Origin: G963665005 sp963665005
Lineage (GTDB): Bacteria; Bacillota; Clostridia; Christensenellales; SZUA-584
NCBI GenBank assembly: GCA_963665005.2
Contig: CAXXTQ010000001.1
Coordinates: forward strand, 1,674,001-1,738,000
DNA: 64,000 bases
Direction: 5' to 3'
The notes below the pieces were generated by a model. The model had not been told where the DNA came from. It was given only the letters and a program-made list of their open reading frames with translations, and made no database searches. Shown piece by piece: positions 33,708 to 41,865 of this stretch. The first letter of the stretch is position 1. Each line of letters begins with the position of its first letter. Position numbers and translations under genes: made by a program.

Positions 33708-34883
33708 ATGGAAAATGTAATTATTATAAGATACGCGGAAATACATTTAAAAGGCCTAAACAGGCCGTATTTTGAAAAAATGCTTGTCAGGAACACAAGC
33801 AAAGCCCTGCGTGAAATTAAAGAAGCAGTTGTAAAGCGCGGAGAAAGCCGTGTTTATGTAGAGAATGTAAAAGAAGAAAATCTAAACCGCGCACTGAAAA
33901 TTCTAGAAAGCGTTTTTGGTATTCACTCTTTCAGCCCGGCAGTAAGGCTGGAGCAAAATTTTGAAAAAGCGGCAGACGTTCTTGCCGATATGGTAAAAGA
34001 GCAACGAGAAAATTATACCCGCGATGTTGTGGATTTTCGGGTAGAGGCTAAGCGTGCCGACAAAAGGTTTGGCATGGGCTCTACAAAAATGGCGGCAGAG
34101 GCGGGAAGCATTATACTTGAAAAAGTTGACGGATTAAAAGTGAATTTGAGCAAGCCGGAGATAACGGCGTATCTCGAAATGCGTGATTTGGCGTACTGTT
34201 ATACACAAGTAATAAAAGGGCCGGGAGGAATGCCTGTCGGCTGCAACGGAAGCGCGGTATTGCTTTTATCGGGCGGCATAGACAGCCCTGTAGCGGGCTG
34301 CATGATAGCAAAACGGGGCGTATCTTTAACTGCCGTGCATTTCGAGAGCTTTCCTTACACAAGCGACAAAGCGCTCGATAAAGTATTCGATTTGGCGAAG
34401 ATAATGACGCGATACACAGGCAAAATAAAACTGCACGTTATACGCTTTACAGATATACAGAAAAAGCTTTACGAGCAGTGCCCTTCGGATTATATTACAA
34501 TTCTGATGCGGCGATTCATGATGCGTATCGCAGAAAAGCTCGCGATTGCGGACAACTGCCTGGCGCTTATAACGGGGGAGAGTGTGGGACAGGTCGCAAG
34601 CCAGACATTAGAAAGCCTTGCTGCGACTAACGCGAGCGTCAACATGCCCGTGTTAAAACCGCTTATAGGAATGGATAAAATAGAAATAACCGACAAAGCA
34701 GAATATTACGGCACTTATAAAACATCTATACTGCCTTATGAAGACTGCTGTACAGTATTTGTGCCAAAGCATCCCGTGACAAAGCCAAAGATGAGCGAGA
34801 TAGAAAAAGCGGAAGCACAGCTTGATGTCGAAGCTATGATAGACTCTGCTATTGCCGAGGATAAAATAACGATAATAGAATAA
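33708..34883 (+). CDS. thiI: tRNA 4-thiouridine synthase ThiI
   Basis: 391 residues: an N-terminal ferredoxin-like domain, a THUMP domain (about 60-165), and a PP-loop domain with VLLLSGGIDSPVAGCMI. There is no rhodanese extension, as in Bacillus ThiI. A cysteine pair in LPYEDCCTVFVPKHP lies where the sulfur-relay cysteine of the short form is expected. It adenylates U8 of tRNA and inserts sulfur supplied by the desulfurase encoded just upstream. Confidence 0.95.
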   Translation: MENVIIIRYAEIHLKGLNRPYFEKMLVRNTSKALREIKEAVVKRGESRVYVENVKEENLNRALKILESVFGIHSFSPAVRLEQNFEKAADVLADMVKEQRENYTRDVVDFRVEAKRADKRFGMGSTKMAAEAGSIILEKVDGLKVNLSKPEITAYLEMRDLAYCYTQVIKGPGGMPVGCNGSAVLLLSGGIDSPVAGCMIAKRGVSLTAVHFESFPYTSDKALDKVFDLAKIMTRYTGKIKLHVIRFTDIQKKLYEQCPSDYITILMRRFMMRIAEKLAIADNCLALITGESVGQVASQTLESLAATNASVNMPVLKPLIGMDKIEITDKAEYYGTYKTSILPYEDCCTVFVPKHPVTKPKMSEIEKAEAQLDVEAMIDSAIAEDKITIIE

Positions 34884-34930
34884 ATTTCTTAGAATGACCG
34901 CACTAAGATTGTGCTTTGCTAAATATTTAT

Positions 34931-34966
34931 GTCATTCTGAGACGCCTATGCGTCGAAAAATCTTCA
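34931..34966 (+). repeat. Dispersed GTCATTC repeat (copy D)
   Basis: GTCATTCTGAGACGCCTATG then CGTCGAAAAATCTTCA, with an internal GACGC / GCGTC hairpin. It lies in the 282-base gap after thiI. Confidence 0.65.
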
Positions 34967-35040
34967 GTATAACAGTTCTTCTAACATCCCTCTGAATGAC
35001 CGATTTGCAAGGCGCACAATGATAAATACAATATAAGCGA

Positions 35041-35082
35041 AGTGCGGTAAGATATTTCACTTCGCTCAGGATGACACCGCAA
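35041..35082 (-). repeat. Dispersed palindromic repeat (copy E)
   Basis: Read on the minus strand: GCGGTGTCATCCTGAGCGAA then GTGAAATATCTTACCGCACT. Its ends, GCGGT and ACCGC, are complementary, so it can fold as a hairpin. It closely matches copy F at 62432 in the other orientation. Confidence 0.75.
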
Positions 35083-35174
35083 CAAAAAATCTATACATAG
35101 CATAAGCAAGCCTCTTTATCATAGAAGCTTTAAAATAAAAATAATCATTGTAACAACGAGAAGGGGTGATATAT

Positions 35175-35480
35175 TTGGATATTGTAATAATTGGAGCATG
35201 GGCTCCGATGTTTATTATTTTGATTGTTATATCACAGCAATGGGCTTTAAAAAAAGCTTTAATTTTAAAAATGATAAAAAAGAAACGAGGCAATTACATG
35301 ACGAACGAATTGATAGAAAAATATATAGGACAATATTGTTATATTTCAACAGGAGCATTAGGCACATCTCTGACGGGAAAAATTGTGGAAGTTAAAGAAA
35401 ATTGGATAAAAGTCGAAACAAAAAAAGGCGATGAGATTGTCAATCTTGATTTTATACAAATAATAAAACCGAAAAATTAA
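35175..35480 (+). CDS. Small membrane-anchored protein with DUF6897-like C-terminal domain
   Basis: About 101 residues from the TTG at 35175 (AAGGGG 8 bases upstream; a GTG at 35166 is an alternative). The N-terminal half is a single hydrophobic helix (DIVIIGAWAPMFIILIVIS) plus a basic segment (KKALILKMIKKKRG). The C-terminal 60 residues (MTNELIEKYIGQYCYIST) form a small SH3/LSm-like beta domain, as in conserved short Clostridial proteins assigned to DUF6897 (tentative). An internal ATG at 35298 with a GAGG site could also produce the soluble domain alone. Function unknown. Confidence 0.65.
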   Translation: MDIVIIGAWAPMFIILIVISQQWALKKALILKMIKKKRGNYMTNELIEKYIGQYCYISTGALGTSLTGKIVEVKENWIKVETKKGDEIVNLDFIQIIKPKN

Positions 35481-35487
35481 TGATATA

Positions 35488-35528
35488 TAAAAAGCCCTCG
35501 AAACTTTATTATGTTCGAAGGCTTTTTT
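35488..35528. terminator. Bidirectional intrinsic terminator
   Basis: A stem AAAGCC-(C)-TCGAA / TTCGA-(A)-GGCTTT followed by T7. It ends the small gene on the plus strand and, through the A-run, the hydrogenase operon on the minus strand. Confidence 0.8.
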
Positions 35529-35544
35529 TGTGCCTGTTATATTT

Positions 35545-37287
35545 CTATGCTTTATATTTTGGTTTTGCCTGATAATGCGTGTGCAGAAGCTTATGCGCTT
35601 TATGGCTGTTTGGTTCTCCTAAAAACTCTTCATAAAGCTTTTTGACTTCCTCGTTCTCATGAGATTTTCTTTTTTCCTTATGTGCATCTTCTTCGTAAGT
35701 TGCTTTTGCGCGAAGCTCTCTCGGGTCGTACTCCATTCGTTTTTTAGAAGACACTATAGGCTGTCCTCCGCCCGTGACGCAGCCGCCGGGGCATCCCATA
35801 ACCTCTATGAAATGGTAATCCTTTTCTCCCGCGCGTATAGCTTCCAAAAGTTTTTTAGCATTGCCCGTGCCGTTAACAACTGCGACTTTTAATTCCATGC
35901 CGCCTATGTTCAATGTGGCCTCTTTAACGCCTTCTATGCCGCGTACGCACTCATAATCGATGTCTTCTAAGTCTTTTCCCGTGAGTATATCCGCGACAGT
36001 TCTTAATGCCGCTTCCATAACGCCGCCCGTGGCTCCGAAGATAACTGCCGCGCCGCTCGATTCGCCGAGCACTGAATCGAATTTTTCATCCGCGAGATTG
36101 GCAAAATCGATATTGGATTGTTTTATCATGCGGCTTAGTTCTCTTGTCGTAAGTACTGCATCGACATCCCTCAAACCGTCAACAGCCATTTCGTCTCTTT
36201 CTTTTTCAGACTTCTTGGCTGTACACGGCATTACCGATACGACGTAAATGTCTTTCGGGTCTATACCCGCTTTTTGCGCGTAATATGTCTTTATTATAGC
36301 GCCTTCCATCTGGTGAGGCGATTTGCACGTCGAAAGATTATTAAGGAAATCGGGGAAGAAATATTCGCAGTATGTTATCCAACCCGGGCTGCACGAAGTA
36401 ATCATTGGAAGTACTCCGCCGTTTTTGATTCGCCCGAGAAGCTCCGTTCCTTCTTCCATTATAGTCAAATCTGCCGCGAAATCGGTATCAAAGACTTTAT
36501 CGAAACCAAGGCGGCGTAAAGCATTTACCATTTTCCCCGTAACGCTCGAACCGACAGGTATGCCGAACTCTTCGCCGAGGCCGAAACGTACGGCGGGGGC
36601 AGTCTGTACGACAACGTGCTTTTTCTCGTCATTAATTGCCGCCCATACGTTATCTATCTCGCTTCTTTCCGAAAGAGCGCCTACGGGGCAGACGGTTATA
36701 CACTGGCCGCAGTTAACACAAGGCACATCTTCTAAAGATTTACCGAACACAGGCTCTATGATGGTTTTAAAACCTCTGTTCGTTGTTCCCACAGCGCCGA
36801 TTTTCTGAACATTTCTGCACATAGCTACACAGCGGCGGCAGAGTATACATTTATTCGGGTCTCTTACTATAGAGGGCGAACCGGTATCCAAAGGATGCAG
36901 TATGTTTTCTCCCGTATACGGAACGTCGTCTATGTTCATATCCTCGCAAAGCGTTTGCAGCTCGCAGTTTCCGTTTCTTATGCACGAGAGGCACCTTTTG
37001 TCATGGTTAGAAAGTATCAATTCAAGATTGATTTTTCTTGCGTCCTGTACTGCCTTTGAGTTAGTAGAGACCACCATGCCGTCGGCCGCGGGAAGAGTAC
37101 ACGACGCCTGAAGCCCTTTTCCGCCTTCTATCATTTCTACCAGGCACATACGGCACGACCCTATGGTATTGATTCCCTTTAAGTAACAAAGCGTAGGGAT
37201 TTTTATATTAGCCAGGCGCGCCGCTTCCAAAACAGAAGTGTTTTCCGGCACCTCGACCTTAACGTTATCTATTGTTAAAGATATCAT
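35545..37287 (-). CDS. hydA: [FeFe] hydrogenase catalytic subunit HydA (trimeric, NADH/ferredoxin type)
   Basis: 580 residues. A 2Fe-2S domain (Cys34, 45, 48, 63) and a His-Cys3 cluster (His95, Cys99, Cys102, Cys108) come first. Two 4Fe-4S motifs follow (CILCRRCVAMC and CVNCGQCITVCP), then the H-cluster domain with TSCSPGW (L1), MPCTAKKSE (L2) and EVMGCPGGCVTGGGQP (L3), and a small-subunit tail. The TSCSPGW form of L1 and the five-cluster layout are typical of multimeric bifurcating hydrogenases (group A3). With HydB and HydC it should interconvert H2 with NADH plus reduced ferredoxin. The operon carries a Rex-type operator. Confidence 0.96.
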   Translation of the reverse strand: MISLTIDNVKVEVPENTSVLEAARLANIKIPTLCYLKGINTIGSCRMCLVEMIEGGKGLQASCTLPAADGMVVSTNSKAVQDARKINLELILSNHDKRCLSCIRNGNCELQTLCEDMNIDDVPYTGENILHPLDTGSPSIVRDPNKCILCRRCVAMCRNVQKIGAVGTTNRGFKTIIEPVFGKSLEDVPCVNCGQCITVCPVGALSERSEIDNVWAAINDEKKHVVVQTAPAVRFGLGEEFGIPVGSSVTGKMVNALRRLGFDKVFDTDFAADLTIMEEGTELLGRIKNGGVLPMITSCSPGWITYCEYFFPDFLNNLSTCKSPHQMEGAIIKTYYAQKAGIDPKDIYVVSVMPCTAKKSEKERDEMAVDGLRDVDAVLTTRELSRMIKQSNIDFANLADEKFDSVLGESSGAAVIFGATGGVMEAALRTVADILTGKDLEDIDYECVRGIEGVKEATLNIGGMELKVAVVNGTGNAKKLLEAIRAGEKDYHFIEVMGCPGGCVTGGGQPIVSSKKRMEYDPRELRAKATYEEDAHKEKRKSHENEEVKKLYEEFLGEPNSHKAHKLLHTHYQAKPKYKA

Positions 37288-37304
37288 ATCTATATGCTCC
37301 TTTC

Positions 37305-39095
37305 TTATTTTTTCTCTATTGCGCCAAACTTACATTTTTCAATGCATGCGCCGCATTTGATACATTTTTTCTTGTCTATCACAAAAGTTTTTCTCAACTC
37401 GCCGCTAATCGCGCTGGACGGGCAAACCTTTGCGCACGCTCCGCAGCCGACGCATTTGCTCTTGTCTATCGTAAAGTTGAGAAGCGCTTTGCAGTGTCCG
37501 GACGGGCAGGTCTTGTCTTTAATATGCGCCTCATATTCATCGCGGAAATATTTTATCGTCGACAGCACGGGGTTTGGCGCAGTTTTTCCGAGCCCACAGA
37601 GAGAAGCTACTTTTATATTTTTCCCGAGTTCTTCAAGTTTTTCGATATCGCCTTCTTCGCCCTGTCCCGAAACGATGCGTTCCAAGATGTCTAGCATACG
37701 CTTTGTGCCTATACGGCAGGGCGGGCATTTTCCGCAAGATTCGTCAACTGTGAAATCAAGAAAAAACCTTGCTACGTCAACCATGCAGTTGTCTTCGTCC
37801 ATTACGATAAGGCCGCCGCTTCCCATCATAGAACCGATAGAAGTCAGCGACTCATAATCAATCGGTGTATCAAGATGGCACGCGGGTATACATCCGCCCG
37901 AAGGTCCGCCTGTTTGTGCTGCCTTAAACGCTTTGCCACCCGGGATCCCGCCGCCTATATCATATATGATCTCGCGAAGCGTTGTGCCCATAGGAATTTC
38001 AACAAGCCCTGTGTTGTTTATCTTTCCGCCGAGAGCGAATATTTTTGTACCCTTGCTGCCTTTGGTTCCTATAGACGAAAACCACTGTGCTCCTTTTATT
38101 ATTATCTGCGGAATATTCGCCAAAGTTTCAACGTTATTGATAATTGTCGGTTTTCCGAACAATCCTTTTACCGCCGGAAAAGGCGGTTTAGGTGACGGTT
38201 CGCCTCTTTTTCCTTCGATAGAAGCGATAAGAGCCATCTCTTCGCCGCAGACAAACGCGCCCGCGCCGAGCCGTATCTCAATATCAAAATCAAACCCTGT
38301 ATCGAAAATGTTTTTTCCGATAAGGCCGTTTTCTTTTGCCTGGCCGATAGCGATTTCAAGCCTCTTTACCGCAATAGGGTATTCTGCTCTTACGTATATA
38401 TACCCCATATTGGCGCCGATAGCGCGTCCTGCGATAGCCATAGCTTCAAGAACAGCGTGAGGATCGCCCTCGAGCACGCTTCTGTCCATGAATGCGCCCG
38501 GGTCTCCTTCGTCTGCGTTGCATATCACGTATTTTTGTTCGTCCTTCGAGTTCGCGCAAAACTGCCATTTTAAACCTGTCGGGAATCCGCCGCCTCCGCG
38601 GCCCCTTAGCCCGCTCTCTTTGATAATATCAATAACTTGCTGCGGTTCATATTTGGTCAGGCATTCGCCGAGAGCTTTATATCCGTCAAAAGCTATATAC
38701 TCGTTTATGTTTTCGGGGTCTATAACACCGCAGTTGCGAAGAGCGATACGCTTTTGTTTTTTATAGAAGCTTACATTGTTAAGCGATGTTTCTACGTTTT
38801 GAGCAGCTTCTTTGTATAAAAGCCTTTTTACTATACGCCCTTTTAAAAGGTGCTCCTGCACTATCTCGGGCACATCTTTGACCTTTACTTTAGAATAGAA
38901 ACTGCCTTCAGGGTAAACTATAACAATAGGGCCGGCTTCACAAAGCCCAAAACAGCCTGTTCTTATAACTTTAACTTCTTTATCAAGGCCCGCCTTGGTG
39001 ATTTCTTGATTCATTTTTTCTATTATCTTGGGCGAATCGGAAGATGTACAACCGGTGCCGCCGCATATTAAAACGTGTGAACGGAAAATATCCAT
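37305..39095 (-). CDS. hydB: Hydrogenase NADH-binding subunit HydB (NuoF-like)
   Basis: 596 residues. An N-terminal thioredoxin-like 2Fe-2S domain (CGGTGCTSSDS ... GCFGLCEAGP) precedes the NuoF core with FMN/NADH motifs GLRGRGGGGFPTG and CNADEGDPGAFMD, an SLBB domain, and the 4Fe-4S ligand set SCGKCPPCRIGT. Two added C-terminal 4Fe-4S motifs are CVGCGACAKVCP and CIKCGACIEKC. This is the flavin subunit where electrons are split between NAD and ferredoxin. AAGGAGAC precedes its ATG. Confidence 0.96.
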   Translation of the reverse strand: MDIFRSHVLICGGTGCTSSDSPKIIEKMNQEITKAGLDKEVKVIRTGCFGLCEAGPIVIVYPEGSFYSKVKVKDVPEIVQEHLLKGRIVKRLLYKEAAQNVETSLNNVSFYKKQKRIALRNCGVIDPENINEYIAFDGYKALGECLTKYEPQQVIDIIKESGLRGRGGGGFPTGLKWQFCANSKDEQKYVICNADEGDPGAFMDRSVLEGDPHAVLEAMAIAGRAIGANMGYIYVRAEYPIAVKRLEIAIGQAKENGLIGKNIFDTGFDFDIEIRLGAGAFVCGEEMALIASIEGKRGEPSPKPPFPAVKGLFGKPTIINNVETLANIPQIIIKGAQWFSSIGTKGSKGTKIFALGGKINNTGLVEIPMGTTLREIIYDIGGGIPGGKAFKAAQTGGPSGGCIPACHLDTPIDYESLTSIGSMMGSGGLIVMDEDNCMVDVARFFLDFTVDESCGKCPPCRIGTKRMLDILERIVSGQGEEGDIEKLEELGKNIKVASLCGLGKTAPNPVLSTIKYFRDEYEAHIKDKTCPSGHCKALLNFTIDKSKCVGCGACAKVCPSSAISGELRKTFVIDKKKCIKCGACIEKCKFGAIEKK

Positions 39096-39116
39096 TTAAC
39101 TGTCTCCTTTAAAAAA

Positions 39117-39494
39117 TTATTGGTTGTTCGCTTCGTAATAACCTATTGTGTACTCTATCACCGGATTTCCGTTAACTATATGTTCTATTACGATGCGTTT
39201 TACCATCTCCGGGTCAACTTTCACATACGTTACCTTTTCGTTGCCGGGGGTATAGACCTCTACCATAGGCTCTAAGCGGCAAGCGCCGATACAGCCGGTC
39301 TGGGATACCGCGACATCGGAAAGCTTTCTCTTTGCAATCTCTTCCGAAAAAGCGGTAAGGACAGGGCGTGCGCCGGCGGCGATACCGCAGGTAGCCATGC
39401 CTATAACGATTCTTATTCCTTTGTCTTGGTTTCTTATATCTATTTCGGCCAAAGCCTTATTTTTTATTTCTTCCAATTCTTTTAATGATTTCAT
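39117..39494 (-). CDS. Thioredoxin-like 2Fe-2S ferredoxin of the hydrogenase operon
   Basis: 125 residues with the thioredoxin-like [2Fe-2S] pattern: ATCGIAAGA supplies the first cysteine and QTGCIGACRLEP the later pair; only three of the usual four cysteines are obvious, so cluster binding may be altered. It is commonly encoded between the NuoE-like and NuoF-like genes in Clostridial hyd operons. It may relay electrons or act as an accessory subunit (inference). The ATG overlaps the TGA of the ATPase gene (ATGA), with GGAGG upstream. Confidence 0.82.
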   Translation of the reverse strand: MKSLKELEEIKNKALAEIDIRNQDKGIRIVIGMATCGIAAGARPVLTAFSEEIAKRKLSDVAVSQTGCIGACRLEPMVEVYTPGNEKVTYVKVDPEMVKRIVIEHIVNGNPVIEYTIGYYEANNQ

Positions 39495-40042
39495 ATCTCA
39501 TAACCTCCAAAAATAAGTGTTGTCTGTTCGCGTAAATAGTCATGTATAAACCCTAAAACATCAGGATGTGTTATCGGCATACCATCCAGTTTTGCTTTTA
39601 TCTTTCTGGTATCATACAAAAATGTGCCGTTCTTTTTTGCGGTGAACACAAAATCTATCTGCGGATTAAGCAAAGTCAGTACGTACATAGTTTGTGCTAT
39701 ATCTCCCAAAGGCGGACGGTCTATGTGCGACAATCTATATGTCGCGGTAAGATTCGTGCCGATATCTTTTTTTGAGCTTATGGAAAGGCTTCCGCCGGTA
39801 TTCTCGCAGCCCGACGCGAAAAGCGGTATTCCAAGCCCGACTTTTCTTGTTGTTCTTGTAGTTACAAAAGGACTGGTTACGCTCTTAACTGTTTTTTTGC
39901 TCATACCGCAGCCGTTATCGTCAATATTAACTGTAAGCAAATCCGCAGCTTCGTCAATAACGATACTGACCTTTATCATATCTGCTTTTGCCCTGATAGA
40001 GTTCTCGACAATATCGAGTATGTGCAAAGAAATATCTCTCAT
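39491..40042 (-). CDS. GHKL ATPase (HATPase_c) protein embedded in the hydrogenase operon
   Basis: 183 residues. The Bergerat ATP site is complete: N-box DIVENSIRAKAD, G1 DDNGCGM, and G2 KVGLGIPLF with a Ser/Thr-rich lid before it. There is no histidine-phosphotransfer domain, so it is not a full sensor kinase; it may act like an anti-sigma kinase or as a switch for a partner. Its C-terminal 70 residues have no assigned domain. It starts 2 bases after the hydC stop and overlaps the next gene by 4 bases, so it is made together with the hydrogenase subunits. Similar ATPases occupy this position in other Clostridia. Confidence 0.85.
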   Translation of the reverse strand: MRDISLHILDIVENSIRAKADMIKVSIVIDEAADLLTVNIDDNGCGMSKKTVKSVTSPFVTTRTTRKVGLGIPLFASGCENTGGSLSISSKKDIGTNLTATYRLSHIDRPPLGDIAQTMYVLTLLNPQIDFVFTAKKNGTFLYDTRKIKAKLDGMPITHPDVLGFIHDYLREQTTLIFGGYEI

Positions 40043-40044
40043 AA

Positions 40045-40521
40045 CTACACTTTATATTTTGCCAAAATACCTGGTACATCCGAAGCTGTGATCTGCCCGT
40101 AAACCTGATCGTCTATCATAATAACGGGGGCAAGCCCGCAGCATCCAAGGCACCTGGCGGCTTCCAGAGTAAATTCTGCGTCCTCTGTCGTTTGGCCGGG
40201 TTTGATACCGAGCTCTTCGCAAAGTTTATCCATGACCTTTTCTACATTTTTTACATAGCATGCGGTACCCATACATACGCTTATTATGTGTTTTCCTTTA
40301 GGCTCTAATGCAAACTGTGAATAGAAAGTGGCAACGCCATACACGTCGCTCATGGGGATTCCCAGCTGTTCCGAGATAAGTTCCTGTACTTCGAAAGGCA
40401 AGGCGCCGTAAATCGACTGGGCTTCCTGCATGATGGGCATCAGCGGCCCCGGCCTATTTTTATTTTCTTCGATAAAACTTATAAGTTTTTCGCGCATAAG
40501 TTTATCATCTTCTTTTTTCAT
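40045..40521 (-). CDS. hydC: Hydrogenase subunit HydC (NuoE-like, 2Fe-2S)
   Basis: 158 residues from the ATG at 40521 (GAGGAGG just upstream). An N-terminal helical domain is followed by a thioredoxin-like domain with the 2Fe-2S ligands in CMGTACYVK and ARCLGCCGLAP. GVATFYSQFAL is the family's central motif. It is the first structural gene of the hydrogenase operon. The Rex-like site lies about 36 bases before its start. Confidence 0.95.
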   Translation of the reverse strand: MKKEDDKLMREKLISFIEENKNRPGPLMPIMQEAQSIYGALPFEVQELISEQLGIPMSDVYGVATFYSQFALEPKGKHIISVCMGTACYVKNVEKVMDKLCEELGIKPGQTTEDAEFTLEAARCLGCCGLAPVIMIDDQVYGQITASDVPGILAKYKV

Positions 40522-40556
40522 AGTTTCCTCCTCGAAAATATTTAAAAACTTGCACA

Positions 40557-40574
40557 TTGTTAAATAAATAACAA
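40557..40574 (-). promoter_or_regulatory. Rex-type redox operator before hydC
   Basis: TTGTTAAATAAATAACAA matches the Rex consensus TTGTTAA-N4-TTAACAA at 13 of 14 fixed positions. It lies just downstream of a probable -10 (TATTAT, minus strand, 40592-40587), i.e. at the start of the transcript, where Rex would block transcription until the NADH/NAD ratio rises. Confidence 0.78.
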
Positions 40575-40844
40575 TACTTTATATGTATAATATCATATTT
40601 AAAACAAAAATGCACTATTTTTTTAAAAAAAATTGTGAAATAATTATTAATAAATATCTATCGTATAACTTTATAAATGCATACTATAACTGGGGTAAAA
40701 TGAGCATATACCAAATATATCGTTAATTAAGTATCAAGACATTATATGTAATCAAAAAATTTTAACTTCATTAAAAGTTTTTGATAATAAAAACTATGTG
40801 AAAATAATACTAAAGTATATCATGGCAACTAAGTGTGCTATAAT
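40575..40844 (-). other. AT-rich intergenic region between the PHP gene and the hydrogenase operon
   Basis: About 270 bases with no open gene. It contains the probable promoter of hydC at its left end. An AT-only inverted repeat near 40757-40785 (TTTTAA / TTAAAA flanked by A and T runs) may weakly terminate the upstream cassette. Nothing else was recognised. Confidence 0.5.
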
Positions 40845-41528
40845 TCAGCTTTTTAAATATGAAATAAAGTCTTTGGCGTTATGGATATCAGGCAGATAGC
40901 AAGAAGCGCCGGCAAGACTTTTTAAATTGTGCGCGTCAGAAGAATACAACAATTTTAGATTGTTGTCAATAGGTTGGCAGCATAAAAATTTAACTATTTC
41001 AACACATTTGTAAACAGGAGGTATATATCCGATATTGGATAAGAGAGAAAAAGACTCTCTGTTTATATGCGCAGGGACGGCGCAGCCTTCGCGTGCTCTT
41101 ATCATTTTTTCAAGTTCGTCCAAGCTGTATGGTGTTGCCTGAAGAAGAAGTTTATCCAAAACCCCCTCTTTTTCGTCTTTATCATTCATAACAATCTGGT
41201 TTCCGAAAATGCCGGGGCGGTTCTTTATATCGGGCAAAGCCGAGTAAGTCAAGCTGCCAAAATTTATAGCTTTATCCAAATCGGAGAAATACGCTAATAT
41301 ATGAACTTCTTCTTTGCTTGTAACCTCTATGCCGGGTATAAATATGAGATTATTATTGTCTGCTTCTTTTTGCATAGCCGTAAGGTTGCCGCCTGTATTA
41401 TGATCTGTAAGGCTGATTATAGATAATGCATTAAGATGAGCCATTGCGGCAATGTTTGCGGGAGTCATATCGTCCGAAGCGCAGGGGGAGAGGCATGAGT
41501 GAATGTGAAGGTCGTACGCGCCTTTCAT
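40845..41528 (-). CDS. PHP-domain phosphoesterase of the sensory-hydrogenase cassette
   Basis: 227 residues from the ATG at 41528, 1 base after the DRTGG gene stop; an earlier in-frame ATG lies inside that gene. Metal-site motifs of the PHP superfamily: DLHIHSCLSPC, LTDHNTGGN, PGIEVTS, VPAHINRES and SSDAHN. It resembles the short PHP proteins related to YciV/TrpH phosphoesterases, which attack small phosphate esters or 3'-phosphonucleotides. Being the last gene of the cassette, it could make or remove a nucleotide signal (inference only). Confidence 0.85.
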   Translation of the reverse strand: MKGAYDLHIHSCLSPCASDDMTPANIAAMAHLNALSIISLTDHNTGGNLTAMQKEADNNNLIFIPGIEVTSKEEVHILAYFSDLDKAINFGSLTYSALPDIKNRPGIFGNQIVMNDKDEKEGVLDKLLLQATPYSLDELEKMIRAREGCAVPAHINRESFSLLSNIGYIPPVYKCVEIVKFLCCQPIDNNLKLLYSSDAHNLKSLAGASCYLPDIHNAKDFISYLKS

Positions 41529-41529
41529 G

Positions 41530-41865
41530 CTACACTTCGCTGATTTCAAGGTGTGCCAAAAGCTTTACCGCCCCGTAAGAAGAACAGTGCGCAGAAAGAA
41601 TACAAACACCTTCTTTATTTGCAGCGTGAATAGTTTCGCCGGAAAGTTTTATATCTTCAGGAATAATGATGCATGCGAAATCAAGCAGCGATGCTATCGC
41701 CACAACGTTTAAATGCGTTTGCACGGTTATCCAGGCGGTACCTTGTTTGCCGTGAGACATCACCCAGCTTAAAAGGTCGCATACATATGCACTTGATATA
41801 TCGCGCTTGGGGGTGCCTGCGACGACTGCCCAGCCCGATTTGTCTGCAAGTTCCTGTACTGTCAT
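41530..41865 (-). CDS. DRTGG-domain protein (second copy in the cassette)
   Basis: 111 residues resembling the DRTGG domain seen N-terminal of CBS or HPr-kinase-like proteins: MTVQELADKSGWAVVAG, a central ITVQTHLNVVAIASLLDFACIIIPE, and a late VCILSAHCSSY. It starts inside the last bases of the sensor gene (ATGA overlap), so the two are translated together. It is related to the copy at 43612, but diverged. DRTGG domains are thought to bind ligands or regulate partners; no activity is known. Confidence 0.78.
   Translation of the reverse strand: MTVQELADKSGWAVVAGTPKRDISSAYVCDLLSWVMSHGKQGTAWITVQTHLNVVAIASLLDFACIIIPEDIKLSGETIHAANKEGVCILSAHCSSYGAVKLLAHLEISEV

Larger units (their letters stand above)
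34884..35174 (+). other. Intergenic repeat cluster downstream of thiI
   Basis: This gap holds no gene. It contains copy D (34931), copy E (35041, opposite orientation), and further fragments of the same family. Examples are GAATGACCGCAC near 34892 and CTGAATGACCGATTTGCAAG near 34990. The order suggests nested or rearranged copies. No clear T-tailed terminator for thiI was found. Confidence 0.6.

Noticed and set aside
37294..37857. Long open frame of 187 codons on the plus strand
   Set aside because: It is antisense to hydB, whose protein is clearly conserved; the antisense product has no recognisable domain or ribosome site.
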